This document shows, one piece after another, positions 43,833 to 54,937 of a stretch of DNA of 64,000 nt. The translations under genes were made by a program, and so were the position numbers. The stretch is from assembly GCA_964036045.1 (NCBI GenBank), contig OZ038385.1, forward strand, positions 34,574,101 through 34,638,100, given 5' to 3'. Positions within the stretch are counted from its first letter, which is position 1; every line of letters starts with the position of its first letter. The notes beneath the pieces were generated by a model that searched no databases, was not told the DNA's origin, and worked only from the letters and a program-made list of their open reading frames with translations. The DNA comes from Eutreptiella sp. 'Long Island Sound 2002'. Taxonomy: Eukaryota > Euglenozoa > Euglenophyceae > Eutreptiales > Eutreptiaceae.

Positions 43833-46800
43833 ATGTCATCCACACCTCCTGTAAAGATTTTGACCCTGCAGGTTTGCCAGGGGCAATCTTTTTCTGCCCC
43901 ATTAGCAAGCAATCTGCAGCAGAATGCGCGGCACGAAGTCTCTGACTTGCAGGATCCATCACCTAGTCGCTGCAAATGCGCCAATAGCCACACGCATCTG
44001 GCGTATCGCCTCGCAGACACCTCCAGAATCGAAGAGATGCTGCATCTCACCAACGAGCTGTCCAAGCCGCCGCCGGTGTTGTTACTGCTGCAGACCGCCC
44101 AAGTGCCCGCGCTGCAACATGCCCACCAGCCCCCGTACGTGATCGTCTCCAGCCAGCAAGACGCCGTGCGCCGCTTTGTGGAGGGCACGCAGCGCGACTT
44201 CTCCGCGGAGGAGGAGTCGGCGGTTCGAGCGAAACTGGTCAAGCCCGAGGAGGAGGAGATACGGCCTGGAGAAGTGATTGCCAAGGGGGTGGAACATGAC
44301 ATTCGCATGCGGACGTCCCGGCTTCCGGTGGAGGAGATGACGGTGTGCACGTGTGCCCGTGCGCGCTGCGCGAGTGACCCTCAATTACATGGTGTTGGTT
44401 GGGCGCCTGTCTCGGACAGGGTCAGCGGTGGCCTGCAGCCCCGAGTGACAGACGCCCTGGCTGGTCACCTTGTCTGTGTAAGTCAGGAAGGACTCAGGTT
44501 GCTTCCAGAGCCATGCCAGACTATACGTATACACGTATACGCGCGTATACATACAGCCCTCGTTTGCCGACCCCCTTTGGTGCCAGTGTTTCGCTAGAAT
44601 CGCGCGCCTCACGCTTTGACACAAACTGACCCTGAGGCGCGCGCCTCATGCCAGCCCTCACCCCCCCCCCCTCCCCCCCTAGGCGCTGGCAGCTGCAGAC
44701 GAGATCTTCACACCATGGCGTCATGCCAAACCCCCCCCCCCCTCCCTCCCTGTGCCTCGTGCGCGCCAAACCTCCCCGGGCACCAACCTCCCTTGAGCTG
44801 CGCCCCCCCCGCATATACGCGCGTATACGTGTATACGTATACGCGTAAACGTCGCGTATACGTGTATACGTATACGCGTATACATTGCGTACACAGGTAT
44901 ACGCGTATACGCGTATACATGCCCTTGTGCACGGGTAAACGCCGCTAGCAGGCCATTTTTAGGGAAGGAGGCCTTTGGCCCTCTTCCTGAATATTGTCTC
45001 TTCGCGTCTACAACATGCGACGGCGTCTACAATTAGCAGGTCTACTTGTGGTGCACAGTGTCTACAGACTATACCCAGGTAAATGTGTATGTGCACAGTG
45101 TCTACAAACGATGCACAGTGTCCACAGACTATACGTATACACAGACACGTCGCGTATACGTCGCATATACATGCATACGCGTATACGCGCATAGACGTAC
45201 ATATCTGCGGCAAACGCCCTAAGACCATGCCGTCCAATGAATTGTTTCATTTGCATGGGAATACAACTCCAACTCGTATTCGACACTGCTGAAGATTCGG
45301 TCATCGAATAGATGTGAATGGAACCTGCGACTGCTCTGTGACAGGGGGTATTCCAATGAGATCCCTCTCTGGACTCTTTCTATCATAGTCAGTGCTTCTT
45401 TTGGAAAGAAGATAACGTGTCTGCGTTGACCCCTTGATTTTCGAAATGCACTCTGTCCGGAACGTATGCCAAATTGTTTGCCCACTAAAATGCAAAATCA
45501 AAACAGTTAACGCTATACTTTAAATTTATACAGCAAGAACAACATGCCTTCTTCGTTGCAAAGCAACTTGTAAGATTAGACATGACACAATAGCCATGAT
45601 GAACAGCAACTCATTGATATTTCCAATGGCATCACAATTTTTGCTCCGATTCATTTCAGGTTCCAGAAAAACAAGAAATGTTTGTGTTCCAAGTACTTGG
45701 AAAAACCTCTACCGCTTCTTGATGCATTTCCTATTAATCCTTAACAACAAAACGAAAATCTCTGGATTGTATTAAGGTGCGAACATTCATTCCACAAAAC
45801 CTTCTTTTACAAAGATATGTATTTCATTGATCGTTCACCTAACAAATCAACCCTTCATTGAAAGACTCCTGCAAATATTGAAAAAACCCTTCACGAACGT
45901 ACGTGTCTGTGGCAACAAACAAAAGGCTGGCAAGAAAATATCCTATTCAAATTAGACAATATCCATAATGGCAAACAATGTATGCTTAAAGAAAAAAGGA
46001 CAGCACATCCAATCCAAATGGCAGCACTCAGAGCAGCAACGTGCGAGCGTGAGAGTGCCAGCAGAAAGGCAGCAATTCAGCGGCGTGGACGTGAGTGATT
46101 GGTCACCAGGAACGTGATATCATGCTTGCGGTGCTGTGCTGCCCTGCTCTGCGCTGTGCTGTTGTGCTGTGCTGTGCTGTGCTGTGCTGTGCTGTGCTGT
46201 GCTGTGCTGTGCTGTGCCGTGCTGTGCTGTGCTGTGCTGTGCTGTGCTGTGCTGTGCTGTGCTGTGCTGTGCGCCGTGCTGTGCCATGCCGTGCCGTGCT
46301 GTGCTGTGCTGTTGCACTGTGCTGTCCCCCCCCGGGCCTGGGCATTGGACGACATGGAATGGGAATGCGCGGATCCCCTGCGCGGATCTGGCGGAACGAT
46401 GCGGGCAACAAACCTGCCTGAAGTATGGCGTGACAGCCTGTAACCTGCATGATGTTATTTGTGGGACCTCCTCATAGGGTGGACCAATAGGGTTTGCCGA
46501 CCCCATTGGTGCGAGTGTTGTGGTACCACTGTGTATCTTGCACCAAGCCGTTGGCAGGGGAAGGGGTCATCCAAACACGCGAAGCTGCAAAGGATGGGGC
46601 ACACACCATGGCCTGGGGGTGCGCCTAGGGCCAAACTTCTCACCGACCTCGGGCAGAAACCAGCGAAAACAAAAACGAGATTGGGTCAAACCTACACACT
46701 AACAACCGGAGAGCAAGAGGACGTCAACTGGGCACCAAGGTATGGCGACTCGCGCCACACACTGTCACCCGTCAGCAACGTACACTTAGAATCAAACAGC

Positions 46801-49800
46801 ACGGCGGACCAGCAGACTCCCAGTGAAAAGTAAGACAAGGGGCGGCGACTTCGCACCACAGTAATCTGGCGTCTCGCACCATTCAAGGCCACCGAACTCT
46901 AAGTCAGAAAAACGCATAATCCACCAACCCTACATTTGGCAAAAGTTAGGGGATGGGGTTGGCGCGACATCTCCGAGAATGGCGCCGCCGGGTGGGACAC
47001 ACCGTCCAGGTTTTCTGGGAGGGCAGAAGGGATATTTTCGAATTTTGGGCCACACGGATGAACCTATCTCAATGCACAAAACGTGCCAGGCCAACAAGTA
47101 ACAATCTCCCACTTCGCGGAAAAGGGCACGCTTCTGAGGCACTTGCCATACATGGAATACCCCACAGGGATTTCTCTTTTCATATCATCAGGACAGGACA
47201 GTCAGGATGGTACAGACTCAGTATTCATTGATTAACTTTCTACACTTTTTGAGATGCCCCCGGAGCGTGGCAGCAACACTCTGCTGCAAGCACAGGTGAC
47301 AGGAAACCAGAGTCCAAATACATGTCCACCGCCATAGACGGCATGTCAGCTGTGGCCCACACGGGACAAATATGTTATACTTCCACTGTCAGCTTGATCC
47401 GGTCCGTCTGACCGAGCACTTATGAGGCACACGTGAGTCTGGGGTTGGGGTCAGGATTTGAGCCTGAACGCCCCCCATGTTCCCTCATATTGCAAGAGAG
47501 TAGCCACTGAGTTGCACCGTTTTGCACAAAGCAATCAGGGGCGGCCAACACGCTGTGATCCCTTGGTGTGCTTATGCTTCAATGAGCCCAGCTCCGCAGC
47601 GTTGTTGTGTCTGCGCTGCGCCCTGGATTGTGTGATTTGGTGTGTGGTGTTGCAGGTGGGGATGCACTGGATTGGCAAGGATTTGGATCTCTCATGCATC
47701 CTATTGAAGGAGGACGCCACCTTAGTGGCTGTTGTTTCCTTCTTACACGAGGAGTACGCAGGTATGAAACGCCGCTGGTGTTCAAGTTGGAAGTTCGCGT
47801 GGAGGACTGCGACGAAACCTGGCTCGCGACGCCATTACAGGCACTGATGGCAACAGTCACGCCATTTATTCTCCGCCCAGAGGGTGGATTTGCGTTTGCC
47901 TGAGTGCGCCAACACCCCGGGTTCCCGTATTTCCGAATTGTTCTCGTTCTTTCCGTCCTTATTCCGCTGATGCCCTGGTGGGCTCGGGTTTGGGCCTCCA
48001 CCAATTTCGATCTTCGGGGAGCGAAGGAGCGAATGCATTCAGACGCTGAGAGTCAAACATCTGCCCATGAGGCGACCCCGCAAAGACAAAGGGCGATGAA
48101 AAGGAATGACTTGCGGTTGGCGCAGCGGGGGGGGTCAATAGGCCGTAGGCAGGCGGTTTGTAGACAAGGACGATGAGCGGCTGCAGGGGCTGATGGTCAG
48201 TCACCCGCGAGGGTGGGGAGTGCCTGGCAGCAGCCGGTTTGCTGCACAAGGAATGTGTCTCTTGAGAAGCAGCTGCAAAGTCGCGACAGCCGATAGAATG
48301 GCTCATGGATACTGACAAATATACGCACAGCACGCGGCAATTAGTGAGTAGCTCGTTGCTGTTATTGCACGTCGTCTTTTGCACAAACGCTTTTGCCCAA
48401 CACTGCTCCTCTCGGGATTGGCACCACCTCATTGACACACCGACAACGCACTCGTTCCTGGTGGCTTCTGTCGGATATGTCCCCCAGTTATTGGTTGGCT
48501 GCCGACAAAAGGCGAGTTTACGGGGCAACGGATCATACCCCTGACCCGCAAAACGCAGAATGCTTCGTCCGAATTGCGGGGAATCGTTCCAAACGAAGAT
48601 CCAAGAATCACAGGGCGCCGCTACCCAAAGAATGAAAGCACCTCCGAGTCCTCGGTCCGCCCTGACGTATCTTCGAATCGGCGGACAGGAGCGCCGCCGC
48701 TGTCGCCCGCTTGGTGCTGGCCGGGTTCGAACCCCGGACCACGTGCAAAATGTGCAAAAAGGGGCCTGTTTTTGTGTCACAAAAGTGTATTTTTCAGGGC
48801 CCAGAAAGAAAATCAGTCGGTGGGGTGGCGCATCTGGCACACGGGCTTCTTGGTCTCGGGGGGGGGGCACACCAAACGACACCAGCAAGAGCACCGGCCG
48901 CAGCGGCCGACAGAAAGCAGCGACCTGACGCAACATGCGAAGGGAAGAACGGGTGTCCGTCCAGGGCCCCGTAAAGGAGCAACAACCCGACGGAATGTCA
49001 CACAGGGGGGGGGGCGTGCTCCGTCATGTCTGCCCATCAATAGCCTTGCCACGCACCTGAGACGCTCACTGATTGCCACGCCCAGCACCAGCGGCCACGT
49101 GCATCCCCCAAGCAGCGGGCAAGTCAAGTGAGGGATGAATCCAGTGCTCCTCATCAATGTTTGGGCACCCCCCCCGGCACCCAATCCTGATGGGGGTCAT
49201 CCACCCACTCGCACGTGCTGTTGGTGTCCAGGGGCTTTCAAACACTCTGGCGATATTCTGGTTGCGCCCCCTCCCGGGGAGAAGGAGGCTATCACGGTGG
49301 ACGTGCGCAAGGTGCCGCAGGACGTGGCCGCCATGTATTTCGTCATCAACTGCTTCTCGGGCGAAACGTTTTCGGAGGTCGAGACCGTGGATGCGCAGTT
49401 GACGGTGCAGGCCAACGAGGGCCCAATGGAAGGATTTGCCGAGTTCCCGTTGGGGGTAGGCGGGGACCACAAGTATGCGAGTGCCAGGGCGGCGCGGTGG
49501 ACTGCTTCAGTTCTCCGAGCATGTTGGCTGGCTGACTTGCATTCCACGGGCAGCAGCAGCAGCAGCAGAGTAAACAAGTCGGCAGACCTCGGGATCCCTT
49601 GACACGGCTTTTGAGTCCGGGTTGGCAATAAGAGGAATGCAAGTGAGTTAGCAAGCAGTGTTTATGCCTTTCCTGCAACTCTTTTGCAACTCCGTGACAG
49701 CGTTCTGCTTGTTGTTGTTTAGAGGCGCCAGATGAAAATTACACGATTAAAAAACCACGACGAAAAATTTTTCTGAATGGCTGCAAATGAAGCCAATTCG

Positions 49801-50361
49801 CGTGGAACGTACGTGCAGCAAAAAAGGCGGGGCGAAACGCGCGAAAATGCGACGTGAAACCTTTGTTGCTTAAATATGTAAGTAAGGGAGGCTGCTAGCG
49901 CCGTGACGTTGTGCATGTTGCTGCCGGCGCTCGTGCCGCACCAGCCATTGGACTGCACACTGACAACCACTGGCACCACTCCGGGCACCCCCCCAGGGAC
50001 AACCCCGCCGCCAACCACATGCACAGTCTAAGTCTAAGCTGGACCCATATACATAGACACCCCCACCCCCACACCCAGACCACGAACCACTCGACATGTG
50101 CGTACCGTGGGCAAAGTGTGTCTTTGTGCGGGCACATGCCTCCCTCCGGGCCCTAGTCCCCGCCACATCACTGACGCGCGTGCTGCTTCCCCCTCGTGCA
50201 GGGCCATGGTGATCTGTCGTGTGGGGCGCACGGGCCCGCACTCCTGGTCCATATTGAATTGCAACATGGAACACGCGACGGCCACGACTGCGCGCGGGCT
50301 GGTGTCCACCGTGAAAGAGCACATCAAGGCGCACCCGGTGAAGGGCTGGCAGGCGGCGTGA
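43833..50361 (+). CDS. TerD-domain protein, four exons
   Basis: Four plus-strand exons join exactly in frame: 43833-44342, 47656-47761, 49232-49472 and 50202-50361 (stop TGA 50359-50361), giving 338 residues. Introns are phase 0, 1 and 2, all GT..AG. The join at 47761/49232 restores a glycine codon and the one at 49472/50202 a lysine codon. Residues 171-184 (VGMHWIGKDLDLSC) match the first TerD motif with its DLD calcium-binding acids. Then come HSGD, GEKEAITVDV, VPQDVAAMYFVINCFSG and a C-terminal SWSIL block, in TerD order. TerD proteins are calcium-binding beta-sandwich proteins of tellurite and stress-response systems in bacteria, and also occur in algae and other eukaryotes. The N-terminal 150 residues are an extension of unknown function. 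The start ATG at 43833 is the least certain element. Confidence 0.72.
44519..45200. repeat. Palindromic TATACGCGTATAC arrays
   Basis: Three clusters (about 44521-44552, 44814-44936 and 45129-45197) consist of overlapping GTATACG and CGTATACG units on both strands. Most are perfect palindromes of alternating purine and pyrimidine. They are separated by TGCACAGTGTCTACA repeats near 45050-45130 and by poly-C stretches. Such DNA can adopt cruciform or Z form. It lies in the first intron of the TerD-domain gene. Confidence 0.9.
45220..46130. other. AT-rich intronic segment without genes
   Basis: About 900 bases are clearly AT-richer than their surroundings, with stop codons in all frames. The segment lies inside the first intron of the TerD-domain gene and may be an old insertion. 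Confidence 0.5.
46140..46325. repeat. GTGCT pentanucleotide satellite
   Basis: About 35 tandem copies of GTGCT (TGCTG register), with a few GTGCC or GTTGTGCT variants, span roughly 185 bases. All six frames are open because the five-base unit contains no stop, which creates several long cysteine/alanine/valine or serine/threonine/alanine/glutamine frames that are not genes. Confidence 0.95.
46515..46625 (+). repeat. Interspersed repeat, copy 2 (partner at 43.5 kb)
   Basis: Aligns with 43535-43650 in the same orientation. Shared blocks include TATCTTGCAC, AAGCCGTTGGCAGGGGA and GGATGGGGCA. Confidence 0.8.
47959..48936 (-). other. Long open frame in a TerD-gene intron, probably chance
   Basis: A 325-codon minus-strand frame lies between the second and third TerD exons. 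It passes through a tRNA-like T-arm at 48728-48742 and a poly-G region, and its composition changes abruptly along its length. The middle (about 48300-48620) is the most protein-like. I see no domain and treat it as unproven. Confidence 0.2.
48728..48742. repeat. Isolated tRNA-like T-arm (GGGTTCGAACCCC)
   Basis: The symmetrical GGGTTCGAACCCCGG is a perfect RNA polymerase III B-box-type sequence, but no D-arm, anticodon stem or acceptor stem fits around it on either strand. It is probably a remnant of a tRNA-derived SINE like those at 56.2-56.4 kb. Confidence 0.4.
48945..49012 (+). repeat. Direct repeat, copy 1 (partner at 50.8 kb)
   Basis: GTCCAGGGCCCCGTAAAG, then a diverged middle and TCACACAGGGGGGG, match 50799-50860 in the same orientation. 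Both copies end in a poly-G tract, of 9 and 13 bases. They flank the last two TerD exons. Confidence 0.75.
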
Positions 50362-50705
50362 TTGGGGCAGTGCGGTGCGAGGGACATGGCTGCCTCTATT
50401 CAATGGGGTAGAGCCGTGGTGCATGAGCGAGAGTCACGACGCACGTTGCAGCAACGCCCCCGATGTGGTTGGAGGCCTGTCATGGTACGCCTCAGAGTGT
50501 GTGGGGGGTCGCATTGCGACCACACGTGCCCATCCACGCTGCACTGATGACTAACCCCGAGACCCCAGTCCGTTAATTCAAGAAGCCGGTTTCGGGTTGT
50601 TTCTTGTGGTGGAGCCGGCGGCTTTTGCGGGGGAGGGGTGTTGACTTCATGCATCTAGCGGGCGGGGGGGATCCTTAATGTCTTGACCACCACAACCCGC
50701 CGTCG

Positions 50706-50792
50706 ATGGAGAACCAGAAATGGTGGGGTCAGGACAGCGGCTTGGCGGACCTTCAGGAGAAGATCGACACTGCCTCATGCGGTGAAGAATAA
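50706..50792 (+). CDS. Very short ORF or terminal exon, 28 codons
   Basis: The frame reads MENQKWWGQDSGLADLQEKI and a few more residues to a stop, and protein-like sequence continues upstream of the ATG (LDHHNPPS). It is too short to judge alone. It may be the last exon of an unidentified plus-strand gene, or part of the repeat that begins immediately afterwards at 50799. Confidence 0.2.
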   Translation: MENQKWWGQDSGLADLQEKIDTASCGEE

Positions 50793-50798
50793 ACGGGT

Positions 50799-50860
50799 GA
50801 CTGTCCAGGGCCCCATAAAGAAACCACAGATGGACTGCATTTCACACGGGGGGGGGGGGG
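50799..50860 (+). repeat. Direct repeat, copy 2
   Basis: Matches 48945-49012: GTCCAGGGCCCCATAAAG, then TTTCACACGGGGGG. The 13-base G run is at 50848-50860. Confidence 0.75.
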
Positions 50861-50873
50861 CTGGGCCCGGCAC

Positions 50874-52100
50874 ATGCCCAGTGCGGCCTTCTTTGCCAAT
50901 ATCGAGGCGTTCACCCCCCGCATCTCTGACCCCAACAAAGCAGGCCAGAAAACTGGTGCCCTGACGACCCAAACAGGCCCTCGAACGTCCCTTGAAAATA
51001 ATGGGCTGCATACGTACGATTCCAAGGCTCAGCAGTTCTGGCAGTTCTGGGCAGTCTGGGGAGAGCCCCGGTCCGGCAGCGTCCCCGGTTTCCAGGAGTG
51101 CAGTCCAGAAAGTGGAAATGACGTCGCATTGTTTTGTTTTGTGGTTGTTTCTTCCAAAGCCGAGGCGAAAGCCGTCATCCCATCAACCTTCCTAAATCGG
51201 TACAGTACTATGAACCCTCCCCTCCCCTCCCACCGGCCTTTTCTCTCCCCGGCAGTCCGAGGGGGGGGGGGGCGTGTGCAATACCGCTGTGCTGCGAGAC
51301 TGCGCTACGGCAAAAGGGAGGGCGGGCAGGGCGGGCAGGGCTTGACAGGTCTCCTCATGTTTTTTCTGAGCGACTGCAACACAGCGGACACACAAACACG
51401 AGCCGTTTTGCGGCCAACCGCTTCGCCAACAGCTGTCAGTTGCCTCTTGTCACGACCACCAAGCCCCCGTTCGCGCACCGCCAACCGCCAACGGTCTATT
51501 GTGAACCGTAGACGGTGGGGGGGGGGCCAGGACTGTCCATGTGGGGTTTGTGTTTCGGGCCCTTCGGGTGCGCCTGAAGACAGTCATATCAATTCGATCC
51601 GGTTGTCAAGGGGCAGAAAGAGTCCGCCGGGGAAGGTCCTGCGGCAGTGTGGAATGCCGGTCCGTTTCGGTTGGGATGCGGGGGATTCGGGGAGTAGCTG
51701 AGCAGGTCATGACTGACTCTCTGTGAGTATTTTTGAGTGCGTTTCAGAAGGGCAGCAGGAAGCCTGTGGCACCCAGAGGAAGCCCGGAAACCTGTGACAA
51801 GACCCGTAGACGCACCATCTTCCAATGCCATGGGCAGGGGACTATGTCAAAGGCCCTTGGAAACAGGAAGAGCTGGAGGCTGATTTTGATGACGACTGTG
51901 ATACAAGTTCATTCTGGTCAAATGTCACTTGTCTCGCCCGTGGGTTGTTGTACACTTGGTGTGAATTGGCCCCTCGCACCCAAAATTGGCCCCTCACACC
52001 CAAAATTGGGACACGGCGGGGCCATTGCTGCCCTTTTTTTTGCCAGCCACAGGGGAGCGGATGTCATTTCCATCTGAGCCAATTGTATACTAGAAGTCTC
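50874..52100. other. No confident gene
   Basis: Plus-strand frames up to 275 codons cross this stretch, but composition shifts at the poly-G tract 51261-51272 and at other repeats. A short acidic stretch near 51830-51930 (EELEADFDDDCDTSSFWS) looks coding but has no clear exon borders. Confidence 0.3.
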
Positions 52101-52104
52101 TGAC

Positions 52105-52335
52105 ATGGATTCCCCACGCTTTGATACCACTGTCGTGTTCCCCCGCGCCGTCTATTTTCTTATGGAGAGTGTGCGGCGATCAGCGGACCTGGCGGAGGAT
52201 TCACACATACCGATCAAGGGGGAAAGCTTTACAGCCCCAGACTGCACTTGGAAAACAAGCGGCCGAAGGAAACACGCGGCACTCGTGAGCACTGGAACAG
52301 GCATTCCACTCTCACCCACACAAGTGCACTACTGA
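52105..52335 (+). CDS. Hypothetical ORF, 76 codons
   Basis: The frame starts MDSPRFDTTVVFPRAVYFLM and continues with SVRRSADLAEDSHIPIKGES, which has the look of a true N-terminal coding exon. The tail after about residue 52 is less convincing, and a donor could lie near 52255. No downstream exon was recognised. Confidence 0.35.
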   Translation: MDSPRFDTTVVFPRAVYFLMESVRRSADLAEDSHIPIKGESFTAPDCTWKTSGRRKHAALVSTGTGIPLSPTQVHY

Positions 52336-52339
52336 CCCT

Positions 52340-53410
52340 CTTTACTCCCACCCTTCTGCCCTCCACGGTCATAGTCCGGAGGCACGCGTTCAAAAAACAC
52401 AACAAAGTGCGTGAAACCCGCAGTACAAACAGGCAAGCCTACTCCGCTGTTGCGGGCGTAATCCCCCCAGTTTTAAGTTCCAAAGATGCCAAGGGCACCT
52501 TTTGAGAGAACACGGTTTCTTCCTTTTTTTGGGTTTTGTTGAAGAGCCCTTAAGCCCCGCTCCCACCCCCATCCCGTTTCATTCCAACCGCAGTGCGGTG
52601 CTTCTCCCGCTGTTAGTTGCCCTTCAAGCTCCAGGCGTTTGGGCTCTCGGAAAAGAGAGCCTGAACCCCCTGTCTGAAACTGAGAACCAGATTGGATGCT
52701 GCAGCCGTCAAGGTTCCCCTACTCCTGCAGATAAACCCCTCCATGAAAAGCTGGTTGCGCAGGATGTCTTTAATGGCCCGATTTTGTGCCGTTATTAACC
52801 CCCTTGCCCCTTAATGCATAACTTGTTTGTGTCGGCTCATCCTTTTTCCTTCTGACCGGTGTATTGTGATGTTGGTTGTCCGCTGTGTGAGAACAGATTG
52901 GCCTCCTCTACCTTCTTCCCACGAAGCTAAATTGGAGGCGTGATCATTGGAAGTGATACATTTTTCCGGGTTGCTGCCCAAACAATTTTGTCGGCTGCGT
53001 GGGGCAAGGGGGGGGGGATCCCATAGGCTGTCACTTCAACCCGGAAAACCTCTTGGGGCATGGTCAAGGGGGGGGGCAAGCGGAGCAATGCCTCTCCAAA
53101 TGCTTTTGTCATAGGGGGAGCGTTAGCGCGCCGGGCGCGCGCTGGGCACGCGCCGTGCATCTTTTTTGACCCGTGCCCCACCGGTGACCTTTTAGGGGGT
53201 GCACTAAGCGCAGTGCGCGCGCAGTGCAACTATTTGGACGTCTAGCCGTCCTAGAACCCCATATTTTGTCATACTATGGGCATTATTGTTGTTTGACAAC
53301 GGGTATTTTGATGCTTCTTTCGCATTCAGGATGTGGTAGATTTGGATTCTCACCCAGTTTCACCAATTTTCTTCCATTTTTTGCTCGTTTCCACCACATC
53401 CACTCCTTAC
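52340..53410. other. No gene seen
   Basis: Only short frames without motifs are present. A palindromic GC-rich patch (GCGCGCCGGGCGCGCGC, near 53128) is the only notable structure. Confidence 0.4.
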
Positions 53411-53416
53411 TAGGTT

Positions 53417-53514
53417 AATTTCTCCCCACCATGGGGACCCCAAGAAAGCAGGGGTAATGTAGCCATATTGATTTCTCCCCACCATGGGGACCCCGAGAAG
53501 GCAGGGGTGATGTA
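53417..53514 (+). repeat. Two head-to-tail copies of a 52-bp unit
   Basis: ATTTCTCCCCACCATGGGG, then ACCCC, AGAA, GCAGGGGT and ATGTAG occurs at about 53418 and again at about 53470 with four or five differences. Confidence 0.85.
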
Positions 53515-54060
53515 GCGAATACTGAGTTTGCGCTTCGTTCTTGTGACGTGAGGCAGAAACGCCGTCCAAACCGCTTGCGGCTTGGGAACTCATTACCATA
53601 GTGAAATCTATGGGAAAGGTAAAGGCAAAGTACCGTTTGTTAAGTACAATACAAATGACATTTGGAGTTGTTGAATTCACAGCTATTGTCTAATTATGCA
53701 ACGTGCTTTGTAGGGAAGGTGCGCAGTCCATCATGGTCTATTTGGGGGACCTTCTCCATCAGAGGGTAAATCTCGGGCTGAAGTCGGGATAGTTAATAGA
53801 AAGGTACTGCGCCGGGCAAACATTCCCCCACAACCCATGGGGGAGGTACGGCGCGCGGTGCGCGGTCTTTTGGGTAGTGCGGCTGACTCTTCCCCCATAA
53901 TTCCCCCTTGTGCTTTTTGTCAGCACCTCACCGGCCCTGTAGCACCCCCCCTCCGGTGGGCGGCTACAACCACCATGCAATTGGTGAAGAGGATGGAGTG
54001 GAGGCCTCCGTTGTTGTATGCTTACCCCTTAGGCCACCACGTCCTTGACAACCTGGAAAA

Positions 54061-54639
54061 TCACTGAAACTTTTCGAGACTATGATGAAAAGAACGCGCG
54101 CGGTGCGCGTACCTCCCCCCATACCCCGTGATCCTCAATGAAGCCTTTGTGCACCGAACCGAGAATGACCCGCCAGAGTCCCCCCCCCCCCCAACTCCCA
54201 ATCCCTTTCGCTCCCCCCCCCCCTTCCAGTCTTCCGTTTGAGGCCCTTTTCGCCCTTTCCTTTGCCTGAGGAAGCATACCACAGGCTGAGCCGGGCCACA
54301 GCACAAGTGAGTGCGCGAGACGTGAGAAGAAAGACGCAGGAAGCCTGTTTGGGAGAAACCTCGTTGCATGCCATCATTGTCCATGATTTCCTTTGAACAG
54401 TCACGGTCAATGGACACTCCATTGGCATCTTTTCGCCAGCACTGCAGATCTATGGCATTTGCTTTCGGGAGAGCCCCAACTGTGTCTTCAGAGGAAGTGG
54501 ACAGGGTGCAGGGGGACACGATCTTATCGGAGTTGACCTCCGACAGGGCCCGAACCAGGCATGGCGCCGCGTGGTGATACCCACCGTCAGACCATCCTTG
54601 AACGCTGTCTGTGCCAGTCCATGGGGCATTACAGTGCAC
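54061..54639 (-). CDS. Hypothetical ORF, 192 codons
   Basis: The minus-strand frame begins MHCNAPWTGTDSVQGWSDGG. The first 110 residues have balanced protein-like composition (SSEDTVGALPKANAIDLQ, DRDCSKEIMDNDGMQ). After that it crosses poly-C tracts near 54180-54230 and becomes glycine-rich, so only the N-terminal part may be real. No family is recognised. It lies in a region with LINE fragments. Confidence 0.3.
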   Translation of the reverse strand: MHCNAPWTGTDSVQGWSDGGYHHAAPCLVRALSEVNSDKIVSPCTLSTSSEDTVGALPKANAIDLQCWRKDANGVSIDRDCSKEIMDNDGMQRGFSQTGFLRLSSHVSRTHLCCGPAQPVVCFLRQRKGRKGPQTEDWKGGGERKGLGVGGGGDSGGSFSVRCTKASLRITGYGGRYAHRARSFHHSLEKFQ

Positions 54640-54937
54640 GGCTTTTTTGCGCGTCGGGGGGGGGGGTTAGGGCATTGTTCAGTTGTTGGCGTCTGTGACA
54701 CCACAGGCGTGCCCCAACGGTGACTTGAATATTCAGGGTTGTGGATAGTTCCCAGGTGATGGACGCGGTATGTGCAGCTTATTCCAAAAGCAACTGCCGG
54801 CCAATAAGCTGCAACAAGCAGAGTGCCTGCTCAAAAGCGATGATGAGCCCTAAATTGGCCAATTGGTTGAATCCCTGCTAATCACCACATGACTACATGG
54901 CCTTAGAAAGTGGGATAGACAGATGTCATCCTCCTAA

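Noticed and set aside
46077-46506. Several cysteine-rich or STAQ-repeat proteins on both strands
   Set aside because: All are translations of the GTGCT pentamer, which has no stop in any frame.
43833-50361. Recent bacterial transfer of the TerD gene
   Set aside because: The gene has three GT..AG introns and host-like GC content, and TerD proteins are known in eukaryotes. Nothing in the sequence requires recent transfer.
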